Positions 25,835-33,819 of a stretch of 64,000 nucleotides of DNA are shown in pieces. The notes below the pieces were generated by a model. It worked only from the letters and a program-made list of their open reading frames with translations, had not been told where the DNA came from and ran no database searches. Both the position numbers and the translations under genes were made by a program. Each line of letters starts with the position of its first letter. Position 1 is the first letter of the stretch. The stretch covers positions 1 through 64,000 of the forward strand of contig JAHEHJ010000001.1 in the NCBI GenBank assembly GCA_024644655.1, given 5' to 3'. Origin of the DNA: Flavobacterium sp. (GTDB taxonomy: Bacteria > Bacteroidota > Bacteroidia > Flavobacteriales > Flavobacteriaceae).

Positions 25835-27618
25835 ATAGGTATATCGATTACTACAGAAGTGCCATTTCCAATAGTACTGTCTACTGAAAATAACCCTCCC
25901 ATTGATTCTATTTTCTTTTCAATATTAAATAATCCCATGCCTTCTGAGAGATTAAATTCTTTGGGTGCAAATCCAAGACCATTATCGTCAATGATGATGT
26001 TTAAGCTATCACTGTGTTGAGTCATGTGTATATTAATTTCTGTAGCATGAGCGTGTTTAATGGCATTCGCCAAAATTTCTTGTATCATTCTAAAAATATT
26101 CACCTCTATAGTATTTTCAAGACGCTCTTCTAAACCAAAAGGAATTACATGAACCTCTAAAACTCCTGGTATACTAGCTTTCTTTGCAATGTTTTTTACC
26201 GCTGGTAATAATCCTTCATTTGCAAATACACCGGCATTTTGAGTGTGTGCAATGGAACGTACTTTTTGATAGGATTCTTCTAATAAGGCGTCTGTCTTAT
26301 CAAACAATTGGTTTAAATCAGGATTTAGGGATTCACTATTCAACTTTAAATTTTGAAAGTTGAGTTTTAAAGTGGCCATCATACTACCCAAATTATCATG
26401 TAAATCATTGGCAATACGGATGCGTTCTTTTTCTTGCCCTTCTAGAAGCTTGTCAATTTCTTTTAATTCATGTTCCTTAAGTAAATTTGCAAGTTTTTGC
26501 GATTCAATAAATTTTTCTTGTTCCGCAATTTTATTCTTTTTCTTTAAAGTGTAAATTATTAAGTAGGCAACTATAGCTGCTATGACAAACAATCCTATTG
26601 TTAAATAGAGTAAAAGGTAACCATTGCGGTTTTTTATTTTAAGACTGTAATTTTCTAATTCTTTATTTTTAATATCATATTTAGTTTGAAGATCTGCAAT
26701 CACTTTGGTTTGTTCTACTTGATTTTCATTGTCGCTTAATTCTTGTGAAGTTTCTAATTCTTCATACGCTTTTTGGTATTGATGAAGTTCGGCATAATTT
26801 GTAGAAAGTAAGAAATGGATTCTACTTTTGATATTGGTCTTGGAAGAACTTATTTTTAATTTATCTGCTTGTTGGAGCAGATGAATTGCTTTTATGTACT
26901 CTTTTTTGTCGGAATATATAGTCGCAATATTTATTTTGCCACTACAAAGGAGATCCTTGTAATTGTTTTTTTCTGCTATGGCTAATGACTTTTGTAAATA
27001 GAGAATGGCTGTATCGGGTTGTTTGAACTTGACATTGTATAGTGCGGCCAAATTACTAAGTATAGCGGCTTGAGTATATTCATTTTTAGTTAGACCGATT
27101 TGATATAGTGCTTTGAAGTAGAATGTTTTCGCTTTTTGAGGTTCATTATAGATTAAAAAATTGGCGAATTTATAATATCCTTTCGCTAATAATTCAGGGT
27201 TTTGTTTGGATTCAGCGTAGTTAATGTATTCTAAAAAGTAATTCTTTATAGTGTTATCGTTATAATTCCCAAGACTAAGGGCATAGGCTATTTCAAGTTT
27301 TATTTCCATAGCAACATCTGTATTGCCTAAAGAAATGTAAAGACGTTCGCTAGTAATAAAATTGGTGTAACTTTTATCATTTTCATTTTCATTGCCATAG
27401 GCTTCACCTAATAAGTAATAAGCCCGTGCTTGTTCTACTTTAGATAAAGTAGCAATAGAAGTAGAATTAATGCATTTGATTGCATTATAGTTTTCCCCTT
27501 TATTGATGAGTCGTTGTATTTTAAGAAAATCAAGAGAGGGTGCAAACGAAAACCCACTTGTGATACAAAATACCACAAGCAGGAAGCTTCTTAAAAAGTT
27601 TTTATATAAAACTATCAT
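25831..27618 (-). CDS. TPR-containing sensor histidine kinase (HisKA_3 type)
   Basis: A 595-residue membrane kinase. A signal peptide (about 1-27) precedes a TPR-rich sensing region outside the membrane (about 35-300), a transmembrane helix near 330-355, a short coiled-coil linker, the HisKA_3 dimerisation domain with phospho-acceptor His in IANDLHDNLGSM near 405, and an ATPase domain (about 495-595) with IQEILANAIKHAHA, IDDNGLGF and GMGLFNIEKK. This is the typical Bacteroidetes partner of NarL-type regulators. It starts one base inside the upstream gene and overlaps the regulator by four bases. Confidence 0.95.
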   Translation of the reverse strand: MIVLYKNFLRSFLLVVFCITSGFSFAPSLDFLKIQRLINKGENYNAIKCINSTSIATLSKVEQARAYYLLGEAYGNENENDKSYTNFITSERLYISLGNTDVAMEIKLEIAYALSLGNYNDNTIKNYFLEYINYAESKQNPELLAKGYYKFANFLIYNEPQKAKTFYFKALYQIGLTKNEYTQAAILSNLAALYNVKFKQPDTAILYLQKSLAIAEKNNYKDLLCSGKINIATIYSDKKEYIKAIHLLQQADKLKISSSKTNIKSRIHFLLSTNYAELHQYQKAYEELETSQELSDNENQVEQTKVIADLQTKYDIKNKELENYSLKIKNRNGYLLLYLTIGLFVIAAIVAYLIIYTLKKKNKIAEQEKFIESQKLANLLKEHELKEIDKLLEGQEKERIRIANDLHDNLGSMMATLKLNFQNLKLNSESLNPDLNQLFDKTDALLEESYQKVRSIAHTQNAGVFANEGLLPAVKNIAKKASIPGVLEVHVIPFGLEERLENTIEVNIFRMIQEILANAIKHAHATEINIHMTQHSDSLNIIIDDNGLGFAPKEFNLSEGMGLFNIEKKIESMGGLFSVDSTIGNGTSVVIDIPI

Positions 27619-28124
27619 TATTTTACTACTATCATAGGCCCTATTGCTTTAGGTCTCCCTTTTGCTGCTGGAGATGTTTTTAACATCGGAAGAGGACAAA
27701 TCACAAATGGACCTGTTTGGGCTTCCAGATACAACTCTTCAAGTTTTGCAAAAACAGTTTCTCTATCTAGGTCTTGAGTATCATTATCATGATAAAACAT
27801 AAAAAGACAATCATTATGATGGTCGAAATCAAAATCGATTACATTGGGTAAGTTTTTTGGTTTGCTAATTGTATCTATGTCTAATGAAATAGCATATTGA
27901 TTTGTTGAAGTTTTATCCAATTGTATACCTGGGTCCAGATCAAAAGTAAATTGATACAATACGGCATTAATAGTTTCGCCATTGACAGTTGATTTTTTAC
28001 TCAAATTATACGCTTGAGTAATAAATGTTTTTGGGTCGGGTGGATTGGGTAAATTAATGGAGACATTAATTGTTTTTTTGGCAAGATCAATCGATCCTGT
28101 TCCGGTGTAAGTTAGATCATTCAT
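27618..28124 (-). CDS. hypothetical protein, first gene of the TPR-kinase operon
   Basis: A 168-residue product that I do not recognise. It has no signal peptide or membrane helix. The first 120 residues look beta-rich with repeated D/N motifs (DFDFDHHNDCLFMFYHDNDT), and the C-terminus ends in a Lys/Pro-rich tail with AAKGRPKAIGPM. It shares one base with the kinase gene (stop/start overlap), so it is firmly part of the kinase-regulator operon and may provide or modify its signal. No function can be assigned. Confidence 0.75.
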   Translation of the reverse strand: MNDLTYTGTGSIDLAKKTINVSINLPNPPDPKTFITQAYNLSKKSTVNGETINAVLYQFTFDLDPGIQLDKTSTNQYAISLDIDTISKPKNLPNVIDFDFDHHNDCLFMFYHDNDTQDLDRETVFAKLEELYLEAQTGPFVICPLPMLKTSPAAKGRPKAIGPMIVVK

Positions 28125-28172
28125 TTTTTAGGGTTATTAAATTAAGTGCTCAAAATTGCGTGATTAAATTAT

Positions 28173-28202
28173 AAAAAAAATCCCCAACAATGGGGATTTT
28201 TT
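28173..28202. terminator. orphan terminator-like hairpin
   Basis: A 12-base stem (AAAAAATCCCCA / TGGGGATTTTTT), differing from the hairpin at 25156-25183 mainly in one loop base. Both neighbouring genes are transcribed away from it, so it terminates neither; on the minus strand it lies about 50 bases before the start codon at 28124. Confidence 0.6.
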
Positions 28203-28397
28203 CTTCTTTTTTGGTGATGAAGTACTACAATTATAGCTTCAGTAACCTTAGGCTCTTAATTTGTGGGGGATAGATTAACCCAAAATTTATTTTTTTTCAA
28301 TAGATGTCGTTTTTTTTAAGCACATATTGACTTTTAAAATCCACTACCAATATAATTTGCTTCATAGAGAAAGTGATGCTAAAAATTAAAAATAATG

Positions 28398-28405
28398 TAT
28401 ATTTG
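28398..28405 (+). promoter_or_regulatory. putative -7 element for the aminotransferase gene
   Basis: TATATTTG, 19 bases before the ATG at 28424. It lies inside the longest possible reading frame, which argues for the later start. No -33 TTG is seen. Confidence 0.4.
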
Positions 28406-28423
28406 GTCGCAAATTCAGAGGTA

Positions 28424-29908
28424 ATGAGTAGTTCGGTAAAACAGACAGATTTAGAATTGTATTTTCAGCAATTTAGAGACAATATTATTGGGGTAAACCA
28501 AGGATTTGAATCTCCTTATGGGTACCAAAAAATCGTTTATACTGATTGGACTGCAAGTGGAAGATTATACCGTCCCATTGAAGAAAAAATAATGAATGAG
28601 TTTGGTCCTTTTGTAGCAAATACTCATACAGAAACTTCAATTACGGGTACTGCAATGACAATGGCTTACCACCATGCTCGAAAAATAATTAAAGCACATG
28701 TAAATGCCAATGACAACGATGTTTTAATAACCGATGGTACGGGTATGACTGGAGTGGTAAATAAATTCCAACGTATTTTGGGTTTGCGTATCCCAGAAAA
28801 TTTAAAATCCTTCACAATTATTCCTGATGTTTTAAAACCCATAGTGTTTATTTCACACATGGAACACCATTCCAATCAAACATCTTGGTTGGAAACGATT
28901 GCCGATGTGGTCGTAATTCCTGCCGATGAGAATGGTTTGTTTTCTGTTCGGGAATTAGAGGTGTTATTGAAACAGTATCAAAATAGAAATTTTAAAATAG
29001 CATCAATAACTTCATGTTCAAATGTGACGGGCATTCAAACGCCCTATCATGAAGTGGCAAAACTAATGCACCAATATAATGGGGTTTGTTTTGTGGATTT
29101 TGCGTGTTCAGGCCCGTATGTTGCAATAGATATGCATCCAGATGAAGAATCCTATTTAGATGCTATCTTTTTTTCACCTCATAAGTTTTTAGGTGGTCCC
29201 GGAACTTCAGGAGTGTTAATTTTTAATAATAACCTATATAAAAATAATGTACCCGATTGTCCTGGAGGAGGTACAGTGAGTTGGACTAATCCGTGGGGTG
29301 AACATAAATATATAGACAATATTGAAGATAGAGAAGATGGGGGTACTCCTGGTTTTTTACAAGTGATTAAAATAGCATTGGCTATTGAACTTAAAGAAAA
29401 AATGGGTGTAAATAATATTTGGAATAGGGAACACGAATTGGTTGAATACGTGTTTTCAGAATTAAATGATATTGATAATATCCATATATTAGCTAATCAA
29501 CATCAAGATCGTTTGGGTGTGATATCATTTTATATAGATGGGTTGCATTATAATTTAGGAGTAAAATTGTTAAATGATAAATTTGGAATTCAAACTCGAG
29601 GAGGTTGCAGTTGTGCTGGAACCTACGGTCATTACCTGTTGCATGTGGATAAAGAAACATCATATGATTTAGTTTGCCAAATAACGTCAGGCGATTTGAT
29701 TAAAAAACCAGGTTGGATTCGAATGTCTATTCATCCTACAACTACTACTGAAGAGATACTATGGGTTTGTGATAGTATCAAACAGTTGGCGAAACATCAT
29801 TTAGAATGGGGGAATGAGTATAATTACAACCTTAAAACCAACGAATTTGTTCATGTTAAAGCTCAAGGATTAGAGCATAAAATGGTTGAACATTGGTTTA
29901 AACTGTAG
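28424..29908 (+). CDS. class V aminotransferase-fold PLP enzyme (cysteine desulfurase-like)
   Basis: A PLP enzyme of the class V fold, 494 residues from the ATG at 28424, well above the roughly 400 of NifS/SufS. The PLP lysine is in FSPHKFLGGPG near residue 255, the GTGMTGVV phosphate-binding loop near 107, and the C-terminal loop TRGGCSCAGTYGH near 405 has two Cys where desulfurases place their catalytic Cys. It is therefore a cysteine desulfurase-like or related lyase; the true reaction is uncertain. No scaffold or Suf genes are nearby. It is convergent with the acyltransferase gene, 9 bases away. Confidence 0.8.
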   Translation: MSSSVKQTDLELYFQQFRDNIIGVNQGFESPYGYQKIVYTDWTASGRLYRPIEEKIMNEFGPFVANTHTETSITGTAMTMAYHHARKIIKAHVNANDNDVLITDGTGMTGVVNKFQRILGLRIPENLKSFTIIPDVLKPIVFISHMEHHSNQTSWLETIADVVVIPADENGLFSVRELEVLLKQYQNRNFKIASITSCSNVTGIQTPYHEVAKLMHQYNGVCFVDFACSGPYVAIDMHPDEESYLDAIFFSPHKFLGGPGTSGVLIFNNNLYKNNVPDCPGGGTVSWTNPWGEHKYIDNIEDREDGGTPGFLQVIKIALAIELKEKMGVNNIWNREHELVEYVFSELNDIDNIHILANQHQDRLGVISFYIDGLHYNLGVKLLNDKFGIQTRGGCSCAGTYGHYLLHVDKETSYDLVCQITSGDLIKKPGWIRMSIHPTTTTEEILWVCDSIKQLAKHHLEWGNEYNYNLKTNEFVHVKAQGLEHKMVEHWFKL

Positions 29909-29917
29909 TTGTATTCG

Positions 29918-30802
29918 TTAATTTTCAAGGATTTCTTTTTTGTGCTTCCATCGTTTGTGAGTCCATAAATAATACTCTGGGGCTTCAAGTATTTGTTGTT
30001 CTACTCTTTTTAAAAAATCTTCTGATATTTTATAATTAGGAACTTCTTTTGGGTTGTCAGCCAGTAATTCAAAAGTGGCTTCATAATAACCTCTTTTTAT
30101 TTTTCGTGTTCGAATGAAAATTACATTCATGTCAAATCGTTTAGCCAACATTTCGGCTCCTGTATGAATTGGAGTTTCTATTCCCATAAAGGTACCCCAA
30201 TAATGCGTTTTTTGTATCTGAGGGGATTGATCACTAGCAAAACCATAAATTCCTAAATGATTAGCTCTTGCATTTTTTTCAATAATAGCAATGGTTTCTC
30301 TGTTAGTAATCAATGTAGCTTTAAATTTAGAGCGGATATCCCGTACCAATTTATCAAAATATCTATTGGCTATTTTTTTATATATGGCATACCCTTCAAA
30401 ATGTATAATGTTATTCATGGATATAGCCCATTCATAACTGGCATAATGTGCCATAAATACGGCAATACTCTTTTGTTTTTTTTCTAAATCTAAATACAAA
30501 TCAATATTAGTAAAAACAAAACGTTTTTTCATTTCACTTTCAGTGATAGTCATCGTTTTTATCATCTCTAAAAACATATCACACAAATGGTGGTAGAATT
30601 TTTTTTCTATCTCAATTCGTTCTTTTTCGGATAAATGGGGTAAAGCCATTTTGATATTATCACGAACCACCTTTTTTCTATAACCTATCACATTGTATAG
30701 TATGATATAAATCCCATCCGATAAAAGATAAAGAAGACGAAAGGGCAATATCGATATTAACCATAAAATAGGATAGAAGATGATAAATACAAGTAATTGC
30801 AT
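29918..30802 (-). CDS. LpxL/HtrB-type lysophospholipid acyltransferase
   Basis: Acyltransferase of the lipid A late-acylation family, at the inner membrane, likely adding a secondary acyl chain to lipid A or a related lipid. It is 294 residues from the ATG at 30802 (MQLLVFIIF), with an N-terminal membrane segment. The catalytic H-x4-E motif is HYASYE near residues 118-123, and FASDQSPQIQKTHYW near 191 fits the second family motif. A longer start at 30820 (TTG) is excluded because it overlaps a -7 element. It is monocistronic and divergent from the rhomboid gene. Confidence 0.92.
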   Translation of the reverse strand: MQLLVFIIFYPILWLISILPFRLLYLLSDGIYIILYNVIGYRKKVVRDNIKMALPHLSEKERIEIEKKFYHHLCDMFLEMIKTMTITESEMKKRFVFTNIDLYLDLEKKQKSIAVFMAHYASYEWAISMNNIIHFEGYAIYKKIANRYFDKLVRDIRSKFKATLITNRETIAIIEKNARANHLGIYGFASDQSPQIQKTHYWGTFMGIETPIHTGAEMLAKRFDMNVIFIRTRKIKRGYYEATFELLADNPKEVPNYKISEDFLKRVEQQILEAPEYYLWTHKRWKHKKEILEN

Positions 30803-30817
30803 GGTGTAATTTTTATG

Positions 30818-30825
30818 CAAATATA
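30818..30825 (-). promoter_or_regulatory. putative -7 element for the acyltransferase gene
   Basis: CAAATATA on plus reads TATATTTG on minus. Transcription would start about 9 bases before the ATG at 30802. The nearest -33 candidate is 27 bases away. Confidence 0.4.
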
Positions 30826-30902
30826 AAGCTTATAGTTATTTTAATAGGTAGTCAATTATAAAACCTAAATAAGAATTGTATTTTTACTTAAATTTTTACC
30901 CT

Positions 30903-31544
30903 ATGGATAACCTATTTCTTTTGCTAATTATAGCAGTCACAGTATTGATAAGTGTTAAAGGATTTAATGATAGATTGTTTTTTAACAAATACCAATTTCA
31001 TGTAGGAAGTATTCGGTCTGGTGAACAAATTAGAATGGTGTCTTCAGGGTTTTTACATGCGGATGGAATGCATTTGGCTTTTAATATGTTTGCATTGTAC
31101 TCTTTTGCACCTGTAGTTTCTAACCTATTGGGTAATTTTACTTTTTTGTTGATATACTTCGGAAGCCTAATTTTTGGTAGTTTATTAACCTTGCTTTTCC
31201 ATGCTAATAACTATGGGTATAGCGCAATAGGTGCATCGGGAGCAGTTACAGGTGTAATTTATTCGGCTATTTTGTTGGAACCTAACATGATGATTGGAAT
31301 CTTTGGTGTAATCCAAATGCCCGCATACATTTTTGGTATAGGCTATTTATTGTATTCCATTTATGGAATGAAAGCCAAAAGGGATAATATTGGTCATACT
31401 GCTCATTTTGGGGGTGCCATAGGGGGATACGTGATTACGTTACTAAAATATCCGGTTCTTTTACAAGAACACACTTTAATGGTGGTTTTATTGGCACTTC
31501 CAATTCTGCTTCTGTTTATTTTGGCAAAATGGGATAAATTATAA
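30903..31544 (+). CDS. rhomboid family intramembrane serine protease
   Basis: Cleaves membrane proteins within the bilayer. It is 213 residues from the ATG at 30903 (MDNLFLLLII) with about six transmembrane helices. The catalytic Ser112 is in GASG (residues 110-113) and the catalytic His168 in HTAHFGG, and the HLAFNMFAL motif near 57-65 is the rhomboid L1-region signature. Substrates are unknown. The SIMPL gene follows after 48 bases on the same strand, probably co-transcribed. Confidence 0.95.
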   Translation: MDNLFLLLIIAVTVLISVKGFNDRLFFNKYQFHVGSIRSGEQIRMVSSGFLHADGMHLAFNMFALYSFAPVVSNLLGNFTFLLIYFGSLIFGSLLTLLFHANNYGYSAIGASGAVTGVIYSAILLEPNMMIGIFGVIQMPAYIFGIGYLLYSIYGMKAKRDNIGHTAHFGGAIGGYVITLLKYPVLLQEHTLMVVLLALPILLLFILAKWDKL

Positions 31545-31592
31545 TTGGCATGCCTTTTGAAACTCATTTTTCAACAATTTAATATATATATT

Positions 31593-32285
31593 ATGAAACA
31601 GTTTTTCTCCCTTTTATTCTTTTCTATTGCTTTTCTAAGTTCGGCTCAAGAGACCAGAAATCCAGTGCCTCAAATTTCAGTTTCAGGGGAAGGTAAAATT
31701 AAAGTTATACCAGATCAGGTTGATATTGTTGTGGGTTTTCAAAATTCTGGTAAAGATGCCAAAGAAGTCAAAGGACTAAATGACGAAATACTTGACAAGG
31801 TGTTAAAATATTTAAAAAAAGCAGGTATACCAACTTCAGATTATACGACTAGTTCAGTGAGCCTTCATAAAGCGTATGATTACGAAAAAAAGAAAGCTAC
31901 TTTTCAAGCCAATCAAACATTGAATATTACCTTAAAAGATTTAAAAAGGTATGATGAACTGATGGCGGGATTAAATGAAGCCGGTATTAATTTAATCCAA
32001 GGTGTAGAATTCAAATCTTCAAAACTAGCAGAATATGAATCAGAAGCTAGAAAATCGGCTATATTAAATGCAAAATTCAAAGCTGTAGATTATGTTTCAG
32101 CAATTGGTCAGAAAATAGGTAAAGCTATCTTGATTACAGATGCGTCCCAAAATTTTTATCCCCAGCCTATGTATAAAGGAAATGTCATGGCAATGGCTTC
32201 AGATGTAAGTCAAAATAAAGAAACTCTTGCTGTGGGTGAAATTGTAGTAACTGCCAATGTCAATGTTACTTTTGTATTGGAATAA
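31593..32285 (+). CDS. SIMPL domain (DUF541) secreted protein
   Basis: A 230-residue periplasmic or outer-membrane protein with a signal peptide (MKQFFSLLFFSIAFLSSAQ) and a SIMPL/DUF541 domain through the rest (VSGEGKIKVIPDQVDI start, ARKSAILNAKFKAVDY near residue 150, VTANVNVTFVLE end). The family is periplasmic, with members such as BP26/Omp28; its molecular role is unsettled. The ATG at 31593 is chosen because it begins the signal peptide; the longer frame overlaps the rhomboid stop. Confidence 0.93.
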   Translation: MKQFFSLLFFSIAFLSSAQETRNPVPQISVSGEGKIKVIPDQVDIVVGFQNSGKDAKEVKGLNDEILDKVLKYLKKAGIPTSDYTTSSVSLHKAYDYEKKKATFQANQTLNITLKDLKRYDELMAGLNEAGINLIQGVEFKSSKLAEYESEARKSAILNAKFKAVDYVSAIGQKIGKAILITDASQNFYPQPMYKGNVMAMASDVSQNKETLAVGEIVVTANVNVTFVLE

Positions 32286-32308
32286 TATAATTTCTATTTC
32301 TTATTCAA

Positions 32309-32343
32309 AAAAAAACGTTCAAGTATACTTGAACGTTTTTTTT
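32309..32343. terminator. terminator between SIMPL gene and tRNA-Tyr
   Basis: A perfect palindrome around AACGTTCAAGTATACTTGAA, with A and T runs on both sides. It can end the SIMPL gene and the tRNA transcript on the minus strand. Confidence 0.9.
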
Positions 32344-32344
32344 G

Positions 32345-32426
32345 TGGGGAGAGCAGGATTCGAACCTGCGAAGACGTAGTCAGCGGATTTACAGTCCGCC
32401 CTCGTTGGCCGCTTGAGTATCTCCCC
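32345..32426 (-). tRNA. tRNA-Tyr (anticodon GTA)
   Basis: On the minus strand the sequence folds as a class II tRNA: acceptor stem GGGGAGA/TCTCCCC with discriminator A, anticodon arm GCGGA-CTGTAAA-TCCGC (anticodon GTA), a long variable arm, and T arm GCAGG-TTCGAAT-CCTGC. The 82 bases fit a Tyr tRNA. The CCA end is not encoded. Confidence 0.97.
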
Positions 32427-32532
32427 ATCGCATTATGCGGTTGCAAATATAGAAACACTTTTGATGTTCGCAAATAAAAATAGAGTATTTATTGAAATGT
32501 TTTTATAATGTTTTGGTTTTGAATTAAATAAA

Positions 32533-32554
32533 AAAATCTCCCGAAGGAGATTTT
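32533..32554 (-). terminator. terminator after the TlpA-like gene
   Basis: A 9-base stem (AAAATCTCC / GGAGATTTT) with CGAA loop and further Ts on the minus strand. Confidence 0.8.
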
Positions 32555-32575
32555 ATATGTTTGGGTTGGTTTTAT

Positions 32576-33748
32576 TTATTTTGCATTCAAAAGTTCGTTT
32601 ACTTTTGCTTTTAATGCATCCCCTCTCAAATCAACAGCAACTATTTTTCCACTAGAATCCAATAAAAAGGTAGTTGGGATTTGGTTAACTCCATATTGAA
32701 GCGCTATAGGGTCTTTCATTTCTTTTAAATTTGAAATTTGTGTCCATGTCAATTGGTCTTTTGCAATAGCTTCTTTCCATTTAGCAGCATCGCTATCCAA
32801 GGAAACACTTATAATATTTAACCCTTTTGCATGAAATTCTTTGTATAAAGCCACTACGTTTGGATTTTCTTGTCTGCATGGATTACACCAAGAAGCCCAA
32901 AAATCAACTAAAGTAACTTTGCCTAAAGATTCTTTTAATGAAACCATTTTCCCGTCTGGAGTAGGAGCTTTAAAGTCTGGTGCAATCAATCCAATGCCAA
33001 CAGTAGATTTTACATTGTTTTGTTTTTTTAACTTATCAATGTTTTCTTTAATGATTTTCCCAGGTTTAGTTTTTTTCAATGAAGCATCCAAACTGTTGAA
33101 GATGGTCTCGATTTCTTTTACATCTGCTGTTGGGTTTGCAAACATGGCTTGAACAATCAATACACTAATAAATGATTTTGGATGTGATTTTGGATAAGCA
33201 AAAGTATATTCCTTTACTCGGTCAGATACCACTTTTTGTAACTCATTATTTTGACGTGCCAATGCACTTATAGTGGCAGTATCTTTATTGGTTTGCGCTT
33301 CTTTCATTTTTGCCATATTCTTGTTTTGAAAGTCTATGACACTTTTGTTGTATTTTGTTCTTAATTTTAATGTCTCCTTGTTGAATTTATATAATTCTTC
33401 ATTGTCGTATGTACCTGATGTTTTTGACGCATAAAGGCTGTCTTTATTCACTTCAATAGTGATTTCACCTTGTTCTAATATAAATGGAATTTTACCATGA
33501 ACATTTTGAATTTCTAAAACTGTTATGGCTGGTTCATCTGCTTTTCCTTTAAATTCAAATTTATCATCAACAATTTTTACCGTATCGATGTTTACTATTC
33601 CCATTCCGTTCGGAGCTTCTTTTTGTAAAAAGATCAATCCGGTTTTCATTCCTTTAATAGTACCAGTAATTAAAAATTCGCCATCACCTACTTTTTTGCA
33701 AGAAAATAATAGGATAGAAACTGTTGCGATTAGAAGTATTTTTTTCAT
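32576..33748 (-). CDS. TlpA-family thioredoxin-like lipoprotein with DUF4369-like N-terminus
   Basis: Extracytoplasmic thiol-disulfide protein. It is 390 residues from the ATG at 33748, with lipobox LLFSC. An N-terminal domain (about 25-130) resembles DUF4369 (LITGTIKGMKTGLIFLQKE), then a helical linker, then a TlpA/AhpC-type thioredoxin domain (about 255-385) with the redox CxxC in FWASWCNPCRQENPN near 283 and the cis-Pro in VNQIPTTFLLD. The longer frame start at 33793 lies upstream of the promoter element. It is followed by a terminator and preceded, on the same strand, by the second MBL-rhodanese gene's end, 71 bases away. Confidence 0.9.
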   Translation of the reverse strand: MKKILLIATVSILLFSCKKVGDGEFLITGTIKGMKTGLIFLQKEAPNGMGIVNIDTVKIVDDKFEFKGKADEPAITVLEIQNVHGKIPFILEQGEITIEVNKDSLYASKTSGTYDNEELYKFNKETLKLRTKYNKSVIDFQNKNMAKMKEAQTNKDTATISALARQNNELQKVVSDRVKEYTFAYPKSHPKSFISVLIVQAMFANPTADVKEIETIFNSLDASLKKTKPGKIIKENIDKLKKQNNVKSTVGIGLIAPDFKAPTPDGKMVSLKESLGKVTLVDFWASWCNPCRQENPNVVALYKEFHAKGLNIISVSLDSDAAKWKEAIAKDQLTWTQISNLKEMKDPIALQYGVNQIPTTFLLDSSGKIVAVDLRGDALKAKVNELLNAK

Positions 33749-33769
33749 GTTTTGAATATTACAAATTTT

Positions 33770-33801
33770 GGTGCAAATGTATCTAATTTGCATTTTGCAC
33801 C
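33770..33801 (-). promoter_or_regulatory. imperfect dyad overlapping the TlpA-like gene promoter
   Basis: GGTGCAAATG (33770-33779) and CATTTTGCACC (33791-33801) form an inverted repeat with one unpaired T and an 11-base spacer. The minus-strand -7 box TACATTTG (CAAATGTA at 33774-33781) lies within the left arm, so a bound protein would block the promoter. Confidence 0.4.
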
Positions 33802-33819
33802 ATAGTTATTTATGTTTTT

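Larger units (their letters stand above)
28125..28423. other. divergent intergenic region with an orphan hairpin
   Basis: About 299 bases between the TPR-kinase operon (minus) and the aminotransferase gene (plus). It holds a terminator-type hairpin at 28173-28202 that ends no visible gene, and a TAnnTTTG element at 28398-28405. No credible ORF is seen. Confidence 0.5.

Noticed and set aside
28373-28423. Longer start for the aminotransferase gene at 28373 or 28376
   Set aside because: The TATATTTG element at 28398-28405 lies inside this stretch, so the mRNA would begin after those starts.
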